A stretch of 64,000 nt of DNA from Labedella endophytica (GTDB lineage: Bacteria > Actinomycetota > Actinomycetes > Actinomycetales > Microbacteriaceae), in assembly GCF_003990045.1 (NCBI RefSeq), contig NZ_RZGZ01000001.1, positions 124,001 to 188,000 of the forward strand. The letters run 5' to 3'. Below the pieces are notes generated by a model. That model worked only from the letters and a program-made list of their open reading frames with translations. It did not search any database and was not told the DNA's origin. This document shows, piece by piece, positions 52,606 to 61,242 of the stretch. How positions within the stretch are numbered: the stretch's first letter is position 1; each line of letters starts with the position of its first letter. The position numbers were made by a program, and so were the translations under genes.

Positions 52606-54225
52606 ATGCTCGATACGGCCCAGGCGAGACCTCCGGCCCCCGCCGCCCACCCGGAACCGATCATCGAGATGACGGACGTGTCGATCTCGTTCCCCGGGGT
52701 GAAGGCGCTCGATCGCGTCGACTTCCGCATGTTCCCCGGCGAGGTCCACTCGCTCATGGGAGAGAACGGTGCAGGGAAGTCGACGATCATCAAGGCCCTC
52801 ACCGGGGTCTACGGCATCGACGAGGGCACCATCACCGTGAACGGCACGGCCGTCTCGTTCGCCGGCCCCGCCGGCGCGCAGGAGGCTGGCATCGCGACGG
52901 TGTACCAGGAGGTGAACCTCCTCCCCAACCTGTCGGTGGCCGAGAACATCATGCTCGGCCGAGAACCGCGGCGCTTCGGCTCCATCCACTGGAAGGCCAT
53001 GCGGGCGCGCGCGGCCGAGCTGCTCGCCCAGCTGCGTCTCGACATCGACCCGGCCTCGCTCCTCGGCTCCCACTCGCTCGCCGTGCAGCAGCTCATCGCC
53101 ATCGCGCGGGCGATCGACGTCGACGCGCGCGTGCTCATCCTCGACGAACCCACGTCGAGCCTCGACGCCGACGAGGTCGCCGAGCTCTTCCGGGTCATCA
53201 AGAACCTCAAGGAGGACGGCGTCGCGATCCTCTTCGTCTCGCACTTCCTCGACCAGATCTACGAGATCACCGACCGGCTGACGGTGCTCCGCAACGGCCA
53301 GCTCGTGGGTGAGTATCTCACCGAGGAGCTCCTGCGTATCGATCTCGTGCAGAAGATGATCGGCAAGGAGCTCGCGACCCTCGACGACCTCTCCACGCGC
53401 GTCAAACAGACCGCGAACGAGGAGGACGACGCCGCGGTGCCGTCCTTCGTCGTCGCCCGCGGCCTCGGCAAGCGCGGCACGATCGAGCCCATCGACCTGA
53501 CGATCGGGGAGGGGGAGGTCGTCGGCCTCGCGGGCCTGCTCGGCTCGGGCCGCACCGAGCTCGCCCGGCTCCTCGGCGGCATCGACCGCGCCGACGCCGG
53601 CGCGAGCGTCACCATCGGAGGTGCGCCGACCAAGCTGCGCACCCCGCGCCAGGCCATCTCGAAGCGCATCGCCTACTCGTCGGAGAACCGGCGAGAGGAG
53701 GGCATCATCGGCGACCTGACCGTGCGCGACAACATCATCCTCGCGCTGCAGGCCGACCGCGGCTGGTTCCGGCGCATCCCGAAGAAGCGGCAGGAGGAGC
53801 TCACCCGCAGCTACATCGAGACGCTCAACGTGCGGCCGGCGAACCCCGACGCTCTCGTCCGCAACCTCTCGGGCGGAAACCAGCAGAAGGTCCTGCTCGC
53901 ACGCTGGCTCGCGATCGCACCCCGGCTGCTCATCCTCGACGAGCCGACGCGTGGCATCGACATCGGCGCGAAGGCCGAGATCCAGAAGCTCGTCTATTCG
54001 CTCGCCGAGAACGGCATGAGCGTCGTCTTCATCTCCGCCGAGATCGAGGAGGTGCTGCGCCTGTCGCACCGCATCGCGGTGATGCGCGACCGTCGTCTCG
54101 TCGCGGACATCGAGAACGACGGCCTCACCGTGGACGAGCTCCTCGCCCTCATCGCCGACGGATCGGCCGTGGACGAACCCGAACTCCCCGCCACCACCAC
54201 CCCACAGAGAGGAGACGGGTCGTGA
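52606..54225 (+). CDS. ytfR: Galactofuranose-type ABC transporter, double ATPase
   Basis: 539 residues with two ABC domains. First Walker A GENGAGKSTIIK with Walker B ILILDEPTSSLD; the second half has VGLAGLLGSGRTELAR, signature LSGGNQQKVLLAR and Walker B LLILDEPTRGID. As in ribose-type (CUT2) ATPases, the second Walker A is degenerate and only the first site is fully catalytic. 3' end overlaps the ytfT GTG (GTGA). Confidence 0.93.
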   Translation: MLDTAQARPPAPAAHPEPIIEMTDVSISFPGVKALDRVDFRMFPGEVHSLMGENGAGKSTIIKALTGVYGIDEGTITVNGTAVSFAGPAGAQEAGIATVYQEVNLLPNLSVAENIMLGREPRRFGSIHWKAMRARAAELLAQLRLDIDPASLLGSHSLAVQQLIAIARAIDVDARVLILDEPTSSLDADEVAELFRVIKNLKEDGVAILFVSHFLDQIYEITDRLTVLRNGQLVGEYLTEELLRIDLVQKMIGKELATLDDLSTRVKQTANEEDDAAVPSFVVARGLGKRGTIEPIDLTIGEGEVVGLAGLLGSGRTELARLLGGIDRADAGASVTIGGAPTKLRTPRQAISKRIAYSSENRREEGIIGDLTVRDNIILALQADRGWFRRIPKKRQEELTRSYIETLNVRPANPDALVRNLSGGNQQKVLLARWLAIAPRLLILDEPTRGIDIGAKAEIQKLVYSLAENGMSVVFISAEIEEVLRLSHRIAVMRDRRLVADIENDGLTVDELLALIADGSAVDEPELPATTTPQRGDGS

Positions 54226-55265
54226 AGACTCTCGTCGCCCGCGCCTTCTCGAGCCGACTGTTCTGGCCCGTCGCCATGCTCGTCGTGCTCGTCGTCATCA
54301 ACGTCATCGCCTTCCCCGGCTTCCTCTCCATCACGGTGAAGGATGGCCACCTCTTCGGCTCGATCATCGACATCCTGCGCAACGGCGCCCCGATGCTCAT
54401 CATCGCGATCGGGATGACCCTCGTGATCGCGACGCGGGGCATCGACCTCTCCGTCGGCGCAGTCTGCGCGATCTCCGGGGCGGTGGCGTGCTCGATCATC
54501 CTCGGGTCGTCGGACCCCGGCAGTATCACGACCGTCGCCACGGCCGTCGCCGTCGCCGTCGTCATCGCGCTCGTCCTCGGCCTCTGGAACGGCTTCCTCG
54601 TCTCGGTGATCGGGATCCAGCCGATCATCGCGACGCTCGTGCTCATGACGGCGGGCCGCGGTATCGCGATGCTCATCACGGAGGGGCAGATCCTCACCGT
54701 GAACTCGCCGCCGTTCAAGGCGATCGGTTCCGGCTTCGCCCTCGGGGTGCCGATCGCGGTGCTCATCGCGGCCGTGATCTTCGCGGTCGCCGCCCTGCTC
54801 ACGCGCCGCACGGCCCTCGGCATGCTCATCGAAGCCGTGGGCATCAACCCGGAGGCGAGCCGGCAGGCGGGTGTCCGCGCCCGCGGTCTCCTGTTCGCCG
54901 TCTACACGTTCTGCGCCCTGTGTGCCGCGATCGCCGGGCTCATCCTCACCGCCAACCAGACGGCGGCCGACGCGAACAACACGGGGCTCTTCATCGAGCT
55001 CGACGCGATCCTCGCGGTCGTCATCGGGGGCACGTCGCTCGCGGGCGGTCGCTACTCCCTCGTCGGCACCCTCGTCGGGGCGCTCGTCATCCAGACCCTC
55101 GTCACGACCGTCTACACGGTGGGGATCTCCCCGATCGTGACCATGGTGTTCAAGGCCGCCGTCGTCACCGCGGTCTGCCTCCTCCAATCGCCGGCCACGA
55201 CGGCGGCGATCGGGCGATGGCGGAGACGGCTCGCGCCGCGAGTCGCCGTGGAGGTGGCATCGTGA
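54222..55265 (+). CDS. ytfT: Galactofuranose-type ABC transporter permease
   Basis: 347 residues, about eight to ten helices. CUT2 permease motifs LIIAIGMTLVIATRGIDLSV and IVGIQPIIATLVL-like (ISVIGIQPIIATLVLMTAG region), then ELDAILAVVIGGTSLAGGR. GTG start overlapping the ATPase stop; 3' end overlaps yjfF by GTGA. Pairs with YjfF to form the membrane pore. Confidence 0.92.
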   Translation: MKTLVARAFSSRLFWPVAMLVVLVVINVIAFPGFLSITVKDGHLFGSIIDILRNGAPMLIIAIGMTLVIATRGIDLSVGAVCAISGAVACSIILGSSDPGSITTVATAVAVAVVIALVLGLWNGFLVSVIGIQPIIATLVLMTAGRGIAMLITEGQILTVNSPPFKAIGSGFALGVPIAVLIAAVIFAVAALLTRRTALGMLIEAVGINPEASRQAGVRARGLLFAVYTFCALCAAIAGLILTANQTAADANNTGLFIELDAILAVVIGGTSLAGGRYSLVGTLVGALVIQTLVTTVYTVGISPIVTMVFKAAVVTAVCLLQSPATTAAIGRWRRRLAPRVAVEVAS

Positions 55266-56311
55266 GCACCCTCGCCCCCGAGCGCGCCCCGCGCTCCGAA
55301 CAGCCGGCCCCGCGCCGCTCGGCCTCCCGCCCCGCGCTCGTCGAGCGCGTCCGCGACGTCTTCACGAGCCCGAAGTCCGGTCCCGTGCTCGTCACCGCGA
55401 TCCTCTTCGTCGCCGTGTTCGCGGTGGGCGGGGTGCGCTACCCCGCGTTCCTCTCCGGTCAGGTCTTCCTCAACCTGTTCGTCGACAACGCCTACCTCAT
55501 CGTGCTCGCCGTCGGCATGACCTTCGTGATCCTCACGGGCGGCATCGACCTCTCGGTGGGTGCCGTCGTGGCGCTCTCCGGCATGATCGCCGCGAGCCTG
55601 CTGCAGAGCGGCTGGTCCCCGGGTGTCGTCATCCCGCTCATCCTCGTGATCACGAGCGTGCTGGGGTTGCTCGTCGGGCTCATGATCCACGTGTTCGAGG
55701 TGCAGCCGTTCATCGCGACGCTCGCGGCCATGTTCCTCGCCCGCGGGCTCTGCTACGTGATCTCGCAGAACTCCATCTCCATCACGGAGCCCACGTTCGT
55801 GGCGCTCGCGGTGACGCGCATCCCGCTGGGAGGCGGTCTCAGCATCACACCGAGCGTCGTGATCGTGCTCGTCGTGATCGCGGTCGCCGTGTGGGTGCTG
55901 CACTTCACGCGCTTCGGTCGCACGGTGTACGCGATCGGCGGCGGCGAGCACTCGGGCATGCTCATGGGGCTGCCCGTCGCCCGCACCAAGGTGATCGTCT
56001 ACGTGATCAGCGGCTTCTGCTCCGGCCTCGCGGGGGTGCTCTTCACCTTCTACACGCTCTCCGGCTATCCGCTGAGCGCGATCGGCACGGAGCTCGACGC
56101 GATCGCGGCCGTCGTCATCGGCGGCACGCTCCTCACGGGCGGTTTCGGGTTCGTGCTCGGTTCGGTGCTCGGGGTGCTCGTCCTCGGCATCATCCAGACG
56201 ATCATCACGTTCGAGGGCACGCTCTCGAGCTGGTGGACGCGCATCTTCATCGGCGGCCTGCTCCTCGTCTTCATCATCCTGCAGAAGGTCCTGACATCGC
56301 GGCGGCGCTGA
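55262..56311 (+). CDS. yjfF: Galactofuranose-type ABC transporter permease
   Basis: 349 residues. Ribose-type permease motifs LIVLAVGMTFVILTGGIDLS, FEVQPFIATLAAMFLARGLC and ELDAIAAVVIGGTLLTGGFG. A proline/arginine-rich N-terminal extension (~40 residues) precedes the first helix. GTG start overlaps the ytfT stop. Last transporter gene of the operon. Confidence 0.92.
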   Translation: MSTLAPERAPRSEQPAPRRSASRPALVERVRDVFTSPKSGPVLVTAILFVAVFAVGGVRYPAFLSGQVFLNLFVDNAYLIVLAVGMTFVILTGGIDLSVGAVVALSGMIAASLLQSGWSPGVVIPLILVITSVLGLLVGLMIHVFEVQPFIATLAAMFLARGLCYVISQNSISITEPTFVALAVTRIPLGGGLSITPSVVIVLVVIAVAVWVLHFTRFGRTVYAIGGGEHSGMLMGLPVARTKVIVYVISGFCSGLAGVLFTFYTLSGYPLSAIGTELDAIAAVVIGGTLLTGGFGFVLGSVLGVLVLGIIQTIITFEGTLSSWWTRIFIGGLLLVFIILQKVLTSRRR

Positions 56312-56381
56312 CGAGCTGCGACCCAGGAACCACGCGCTACCCTGTCGAGAAGCGCACGCCCGCGCCGACGAGGAGCCGACC

Positions 56382-57407
56382 GTGAGTGAACCCGAGAGAG
56401 CGCGGGCCGCGACGATCTTCGACGTCGCGCGGCTCGCGGGGGTCTCGCACCAGACGGTCTCGCGAGTGCTCAACGACCTGCCCAATGTGCGGCCGGCCAC
56501 GCGCGAACGGGTCGAGAAGGCCATCGCGCAATTGCGGTACGTGCCGTCGCCCGCGGCACGGGCGCTCGTCACGCGGCGCTCGCGCACGATCGGGCTCGTC
56601 GTCACGGGGGCGCACGAGCGCGGCCCGTCCTCCACTGCTCTGCACTTCAACGCGGCCGCGCGCGACGCCCGCTACGCGGTGATCACGGCCAGCATGATGC
56701 GAACGGACGTCGCGGAGCTGCGTGCGGCGGCCGAGCTGCTCGTGCGGCAGAACGTCGAGGCGATCGTACTCATCGCCACCGACCGCTCGGGCGTCGACGC
56801 GCTCGAGGGAGTCGAGCTCGGGGTGCCACTCGTCACGGTGGCCTCGGAGCAGCGAGGTGTCCGTCACCGCGTGACCCTCGATCAGTTCGCCGGCGCTCGC
56901 GCGGCCGTCGAGTATCTCGTAGAGCTCGGCCATCGCGAGATCCGTCACGTCGCGGGTCCGGAGGGATCGATGGACGCGTCGGAGCGCGCGCGGGCGTGGT
57001 TCCAGGTCTTGTCGGACCGTGGGCTCGTCGCGCGCGAGCCGATGCAGGGGGATTGGACACCGGAGAGCGGGTTCGAGCGCGGCCGCGCCCTCGCCGAGCA
57101 GCGCGACTTCACGGCCGTCTTCGTCGCGAACGATCAGATGGCCATCGGCGTGATGAGAGCGTTCGCGGTCGCAGGGCTCGACGTGCCGGGGGATGTGAGT
57201 GTCATCGGCTTCGACGACCTGCCCGAGTCCGAGTTCCTCTCCCCGCCGCTCGCGACGGTGCGGCAGGACTTCCACGGTCTCGGCGGCGACGCCATGGCGC
57301 TCGTGCTCTCGGCCCTCGGTGACGAGGCCACCCCGGATCCGCCGTTGCGCCCCACGGAGCTCGTCGTCCGCGGCAGCGTCGCGCCTCCTGCCCCCCACCT
57401 CCCGTGA
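56382..57407 (+). CDS. LacI family repressor of the ytf operon
   Basis: 341 residues. HTH ATIFDVARLAGVSHQTVSRV and hinge SPAARALVTRRSRTIGLVV; a C-terminal ligand domain with VIGFDDLPESEF. GTG start with GAGGAG 6 nt upstream. 70 bp after yjfF, so it is the local regulator and probably binds the operator in the ytfQ promoter. Its stop codon lies inside a family A repeat (57403-57464). Confidence 0.9.
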   Translation: MSEPERARAATIFDVARLAGVSHQTVSRVLNDLPNVRPATRERVEKAIAQLRYVPSPAARALVTRRSRTIGLVVTGAHERGPSSTALHFNAAARDARYAVITASMMRTDVAELRAAAELLVRQNVEAIVLIATDRSGVDALEGVELGVPLVTVASEQRGVRHRVTLDQFAGARAAVEYLVELGHREIRHVAGPEGSMDASERARAWFQVLSDRGLVAREPMQGDWTPESGFERGRALAEQRDFTAVFVANDQMAIGVMRAFAVAGLDVPGDVSVIGFDDLPESEFLSPPLATVRQDFHGLGGDAMALVLSALGDEATPDPPLRPTELVVRGSVAPPAPHLP

Positions 57408-57464
57408 GGTGTCGCAATCTGTTGCCTCATCGTCCCGTGAGACAACAGATTGCGACACCTCAGG
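57403..57464. repeat. Family A palindromic repeat, copy 3 (62 bp)
   Basis: Arms CGTGAGGTGTCGCAATCTG and CAGATTGCGACACCTCAGG, complementary over at least 17 bp. It begins inside the last codons of the lacI gene and faces the 3' end of the XRE gene, i.e. between convergent genes. Confidence 0.92.
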
Positions 57465-57482
57465 AGAGGTGAAGGAGGGGGA

Positions 57483-57767
57483 TCAGGAGGCGAGGCGCTT
57501 GCGGGCGGGTGCGGACGGGCGTTCGGGCTGCTCGATCTCGGTCCAGACGGCGTCGAGGGAGAGCCCGAGGCAGTGGGCGATCGCTGCGATCGTGGGGAAC
57601 GAGGGCGTCGCGATGCGGCCGGACTCGATCTTCCGCAGCGTCTCCGGGGACACGCCGGCGTCGAGGGCGACGGTGAGCATGGACCGCTCGCCGCGCGCTC
57701 GCCGGAGGAGGGCGCCGAGGCGCTGACCGCGTTCGACCTCGGCGGGGGAGAGGGGGAGTCGGACCAT
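57483..57767 (-). CDS. Small XRE family regulator
   Basis: 94 residues with an HTH of the Cro/C1 type (RGERSMLTVALDAGVSPETL, RKIESGRIATPSFPTIAAIA) and a short basic tail. Divergent from the methionine aminopeptidase gene, with an inverted repeat between them (57780-57803). Probably controls that gene and itself. Full-length for this class. Confidence 0.82.
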   Translation of the reverse strand: MVRLPLSPAEVERGQRLGALLRRARGERSMLTVALDAGVSPETLRKIESGRIATPSFPTIAAIAHCLGLSLDAVWTEIEQPERPSAPARKRLAS

Positions 57768-57779
57768 GCTCCGATTGTA

Positions 57780-57803
57780 ATACCGGGATGATATGGCCGG
57801 TAT
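57780..57803. promoter_or_regulatory. Operator-like inverted repeat between XRE and map genes
   Basis: ATACCGG-N10-CCGGTAT, perfect 7-bp arms, in the 65-bp divergent gap. A weak -35 TTGTAA (57775-57780) and a -10-like TATAGT (57801-57806) overlap it. Candidate site for the XRE regulator. Confidence 0.5.
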
Positions 57804-57832
57804 AGTTATTGGTTCCGCGAGAAAGGCGCCGC

Positions 57833-58609
57833 ATGATCGAGATCCTCACCCCCGTCGAGATGGACAGGGCCCGCGCGACGGGCGCCCTCGTCGCCCGCAT
57901 CCTCCAGACCATGAAGAGCCGCGCGGTCGTGGGCACGAATCTGCTCGAGATCGACCGCTGGGCGCGCGAGATGATCCTCGAGGCGGGAGCCGTCTCCTGC
58001 TACGTCGACTACGCGCCGTCCTTCGGTGACGGACCCTTCGGTCACTACATCTGCACCTCGGTGAACGACGCCGTGCTGCACGGCCGGCCGCGTGACCAGG
58101 TGCTCCGCGACGGCGACCTCGTCACTCTCGACCTCGCCGTCTCGCTCGACGGGGTCGTCGCCGACTCGGCGATCTCGTTCCTCGTGGGTGACGCGCGACC
58201 GGCGTCGAGCGTCGCCATGATCGCGGCCACGGAACGCGCCCTCGCCGCGGCGATCGACGTCGCCGGCCCCGGCGCGCGCATCGGCGACCTCTCGCACGCG
58301 ATCGGCTCCGTGCTCACCGAGGCGGGTTACCCGATCAATATGGAATTCGGCGGACACGGCGTCGGATCGACGATGCACCAGGACCCGCACATCGCCAACG
58401 CCGGACGACCTGGCCGCGGCTACCGCCTGCGGCCCGGGCTCCTCCTTGCGATCGAGCCGTGGGTCATGGCCGACACCGACGAGCTCGTGACCGACGCCGA
58501 CGGCTGGACGCTGCGGAGCGCCACCGGCTGCCGCACCGCGCACAGTGAGCACACGATCGCCATCACGGAGACCGGCGCCGAGATCCTCACCCGCATCCCC
58601 ACCTCCTGA
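57833..58609 (+). CDS. map: Type I methionine aminopeptidase
   Basis: 258 residues. The five metal ligands of the family are visible: Asp in LDLAVSLDG, Asp in VVADSAISF, His in GGHGVGSTMHQD, Glu in LAIEPWVM and Glu in HTIAITETG. Cytoplasmic removal of the initiator Met. The ATG at 57833 with AAAGG upstream is preferred over an in-frame GTG-type extension at 57809. Likely an accessory paralogue, because an own regulator (XRE) stands beside it, rather than the housekeeping map next to secY; inference. Confidence 0.85.
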   Translation: MIEILTPVEMDRARATGALVARILQTMKSRAVVGTNLLEIDRWAREMILEAGAVSCYVDYAPSFGDGPFGHYICTSVNDAVLHGRPRDQVLRDGDLVTLDLAVSLDGVVADSAISFLVGDARPASSVAMIAATERALAAAIDVAGPGARIGDLSHAIGSVLTEAGYPINMEFGGHGVGSTMHQDPHIANAGRPGRGYRLRPGLLLAIEPWVMADTDELVTDADGWTLRSATGCRTAHSEHTIAITETGAEILTRIPTS

Positions 58610-58614
58610 CCTCC

Positions 58615-58676
58615 CGTGAGGTGTCGCGTTCTGTTGCCTGGCGAGGTGGAGAGGCAACAGATTGTGACACCTCACG
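58615..58676. repeat. Family A palindromic repeat, copy 4 (62 bp)
   Basis: Arms CGTGAGGTGTCGCGTTCTG and CAGATTGTGACACCTCACG. Two positions are G-T pairs that would be G.U wobbles in plus-strand RNA. Starts 5 bp after the map stop codon. Confidence 0.9.
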
Positions 58677-58704
58677 GGCGGTAGAGGTTCGGTACGGTCG
58701 GGAG

Positions 58705-59931
58705 ATGACCACGGAACCGGACAAGCACGACGCCTCCTCGGTCGGTGACCAGACCTGGGCGGTGCACGGCGGTAACACGATCGACGCCGGAACCGGCGCG
58801 GTGCGGACGCCGATCGTCATGGCGAACTCCTACCTGCTGCCGGAGGACCCGGCGTCGATGAACTGGTCGGCGACCGACGCCCTCATGTACACGCGCAACG
58901 GCGGGGTGAACCAGCTCGCCCTCGAGGCGAAGCTCGCGGCCCTCGAGGGTGGTGAGGAGGCGGTGACATTCGCGACCGGTGTCGCGGCGCTGCACGCCGT
59001 CTTCTTCACACTCCTGCGATCGGGCGATCACGTGGTCGTCTCGGACGTGACGTACGAGGCGGTCTGGCGGCTGTTCTCCGAACTCCTCCCCGAGCGCTAC
59101 GGCATCGATGCGACCTTCGTCGACGTCTCCGACCTCGACGCGGTGCGAGCCGCGATCCGCCCGAACACGCGGATCATCCACGCCGAGACGATCGCGAACC
59201 CCACGACGAAGGTCGCGGACATCGCGGCGCTCGCCGCCGTCGCGCACGAGGCAGGAGCTCTCCTCACGGTCGATGCGACCTTCACCCCGCCGCCGTTCTA
59301 TCGTGCTCTCCCGGATGGCGCGGATCTCGTGGTCCACTCCCTCACGAAGTACATCAACGGCCACGGTGACGCGATGGGCGGAGTGGTTGTCGGGTCGTCT
59401 GCGCTCGTCGACCGGATCCGCCACGACGCGCTCGTCGACGTGGGAGGCGTCATCTCGCCGTTCAACGCGTGGCTCATCATGCGCGGCTCCGTCACGCTCC
59501 CGCTCCGCCTCGCTCAGCACCTCGCGTCCGCGCAGCGGGTCGCGCACGTACTCGAGGACGACCCTCGGATCGCCTTCGTCGCCTTTCCCGGGCTCGCGAG
59601 CCATGCGCAGCACGAGCTCGCGACCCGTCAGTTCGGTGGACGCGGCTACGGCGGCATGCTCGCATTCGCTGTGGACGGCGATTCCGCGACGCAGAACCGG
59701 TTCGTGTCGAACCTCCGGATCATCACCTCGGCGGTGTCGCTCGGCCACGACGAGTCGCTCGTCGTGCACGTGGGCCCGGACGCGCGGGGTGGTAGCGCGG
59801 GCTACCCGGAGGGGTTCCGGACCTACGGTCACTTACGTTTGTCGGTCGGGCTCGAGGACGCCGACGATCTCGTCGCCGACATCCGCTCGGCCCTCGACCG
59901 CACCGACATCACCCCCGTCCGTCTCCCGTGA
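58705..59931 (+). CDS. PLP-dependent cystathionine/methionine gamma-lyase family enzyme
   Basis: 408 residues, full length for the Cys/Met metabolism PLP family: TWAVHGGNTID at the N-terminus, YTRNGGVNQLALEAKLAALE, and the PLP lysine in VHSLTKYINGHGDAMGGVVV. The C-terminal domain has LRIITSAVSLGHDESLVVH and RLSVGLEDADDLVADI. Cleaves or forms gamma-substituted sulfur amino acids; whether lyase or synthase is not decidable. Start ATG at 58705 directly after GGGAG, weak spacing. Its stop TGA is inside a family A repeat. Confidence 0.85.
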   Translation: MTTEPDKHDASSVGDQTWAVHGGNTIDAGTGAVRTPIVMANSYLLPEDPASMNWSATDALMYTRNGGVNQLALEAKLAALEGGEEAVTFATGVAALHAVFFTLLRSGDHVVVSDVTYEAVWRLFSELLPERYGIDATFVDVSDLDAVRAAIRPNTRIIHAETIANPTTKVADIAALAAVAHEAGALLTVDATFTPPPFYRALPDGADLVVHSLTKYINGHGDAMGGVVVGSSALVDRIRHDALVDVGGVISPFNAWLIMRGSVTLPLRLAQHLASAQRVAHVLEDDPRIAFVAFPGLASHAQHELATRQFGGRGYGGMLAFAVDGDSATQNRFVSNLRIITSAVSLGHDESLVVHVGPDARGGSAGYPEGFRTYGHLRLSVGLEDADDLVADIRSALDRTDITPVRLP

Positions 59932-59988
59932 GGTGTCGCATTCTGTTGCCCGACGAGGCGGTGAAGCAACAGATTGTGACACCTCACA
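59927..59988. repeat. Family A palindromic repeat, copy 5 (62 bp)
   Basis: Arms CGTGAGGTGTCGCATTCTG and CAGATTGTGACACCTCACA. The repeat supplies the stop codon of the preceding gene (59929-59931). One G.U-compatible pair. Confidence 0.9.
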
Positions 59989-60039
59989 AGAGGGAGGGTG
60001 GGGTGTTAGGGGCGCAGATGCGGATGTAGAGTCTGTCTC

Positions 60040-60444
60040 GTGACGCAGATACGGGTGAAGGACGCCGCGCGCTTCCTCGGGGTGAGCGACGACACGGTGA
60101 GGCGCTGGATCGACACGGGTGTCGTCGCCGGCGAGAAGGACGCGGCGGGTCGGGGCGTCGTGGACGCCCTCGCGATCGCCCGGCTGGCCCGCGACAACGC
60201 GGTGCTGCCGGCGGACCCGTCGGAGATCGGCCGGTCGGCGCGCAATCGCCTCGTCGGTGTCGTCACCGAGATCACGACCGACACGGTCATGGCCCAGGTC
60301 GAGCTGCAGTGCGGCCCCCACCGCATCGTGTCGCTCATGAGCAGCGAGGCCGTGCGCGAGCTCGGGCTCGAACCCGGCTCCATCGCGATCGCGGTCGTGA
60401 AGGCGACGACGGTCATGATCGAGACGCCGGGCGGGAGGGCCTGA
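60040..60444 (+). CDS. Molybdate-responsive MopI-like protein: HTH plus TOBE domain
   Basis: 134 residues. N-terminal excisionase-type HTH (VKDAARFLGVSDDTVRRWID) and a C-terminal TOBE/Mop domain (~65-130: SARNRLVGVVTEITTDTVMA, VVKATTVMIET). Binds molybdate and possibly DNA. GTG start. Heads the modABC operon with 3 bp to modA, so probably its regulator or a molybdenum store. Confidence 0.86.
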   Translation: MTQIRVKDAARFLGVSDDTVRRWIDTGVVAGEKDAAGRGVVDALAIARLARDNAVLPADPSEIGRSARNRLVGVVTEITTDTVMAQVELQCGPHRIVSLMSSEAVRELGLEPGSIAIAVVKATTVMIETPGGRA

Positions 60445-60447
60445 GCC

Positions 60448-61242
60448 GTGGGGATCCGACGCGCCGCGGTCGCCGTCCTGGCGCTCGCGTCCCTCGCGCT
60501 CGCGGGCTGCACGGCCACGGATACGGGAGGAGACGCCGCCGGAACGACGGAGGACGGCGCGCTCACGGGAAGCGTCGCGGTGTTCGCCGCGGCCTCGCTC
60601 GAGGACTCCTTCACCGAGCTCGCCCGTCGTTTCGAGGAGGAGAACCCGGGCGTGTGCGTTCAGCTCACCTTCGCGGGCTCTTCCGATCTCGTGACCCAGC
60701 TCGTCGAGGGTGCTCCGGCGGACGTCTTCGCGTCGGCCGACGAGCGGACCATGGCGACCCTGACCGACGAGGGTCTCATCGGCGCGGGCGCCACCCTCGA
60801 CTTCGCCTCCAACACGCTCGTGATCGTCACCCCGCCGGACGATCCGGGCGGCGTCGGCGGACTGACGGACCTCGCGAGCGACGACGTGAGGACCGTCGTC
60901 TGTGCTCCGCAGGTGCCGTGCGGCGCTGCGACGACCGTGCTCCAGAGCGCCGCGGGGGTCGATATCGCCCCGGTGAGTGAGGAGTCCTCCGTCACCGACG
61001 TGCTCGGCAAGGTCACGAGCGGCGAGGCCGACGCGGGGCTCGTCTACGCGACCGATGCGCTCGCTGCGGGCGACGCCGTGCGGACTATCGAGGTCCCCGA
61101 GGCGGGGGAGGCCGTGAACGTCTACCCGATCGCCCCGCTCGCGGACGCCGCGAACCCGGCCGCGGCCCGGGCCTTCGTCGATCTCGTGACGGGGGAGTAC
61201 GGCCGCGACGTGCTCGCGTCCGCCGGCTTCGGTTCGCCGTGA
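60448..61242 (+). CDS. modA: Molybdate-binding lipoprotein ModA
   Basis: 264 residues. Lipobox LAGC (Cys21). ModA signatures [40 protein letters not shown] and [10 protein letters not shown], with the Ser residues that bind the oxyanion. Captures molybdate outside the membrane. GTG start; 3' end overlaps modB by 4 bp. Confidence 0.93.
   Translation: MGIRRAAVAVLALASLALAGCTATDTGGDAAGTTEDGALTGSVAVFAAASLEDSFTELARRFEEENPGVCVQLTFAGSSDLVTQLVEGAPADVFASADERTMATLTDEGLIGAGATLDFASNTLVIVTPPDDPGGVGGLTDLASDDVRTVVCAPQVPCGAATTVLQSAAGVDIAPVSEESSVTDVLGKVTSGEADAGLVYATDALAAGDAVRTIEVPEAGEAVNVYPIAPLADAANPAAARAFVDLVTGEYGRDVLASAGFGSP

Noticed and set aside
54000-56650. Long minus-strand frames opposite the ytf permeases
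   Set aside because: Typical antisense of Val/Ile/Leu-rich membrane proteins, Asp/His/Arg repeats only.
16714-59988. Family A repeats as insertion sequences
   Set aside because: No transposase frame within or next to them and no target-site duplications that I can see; size is far below an IS.
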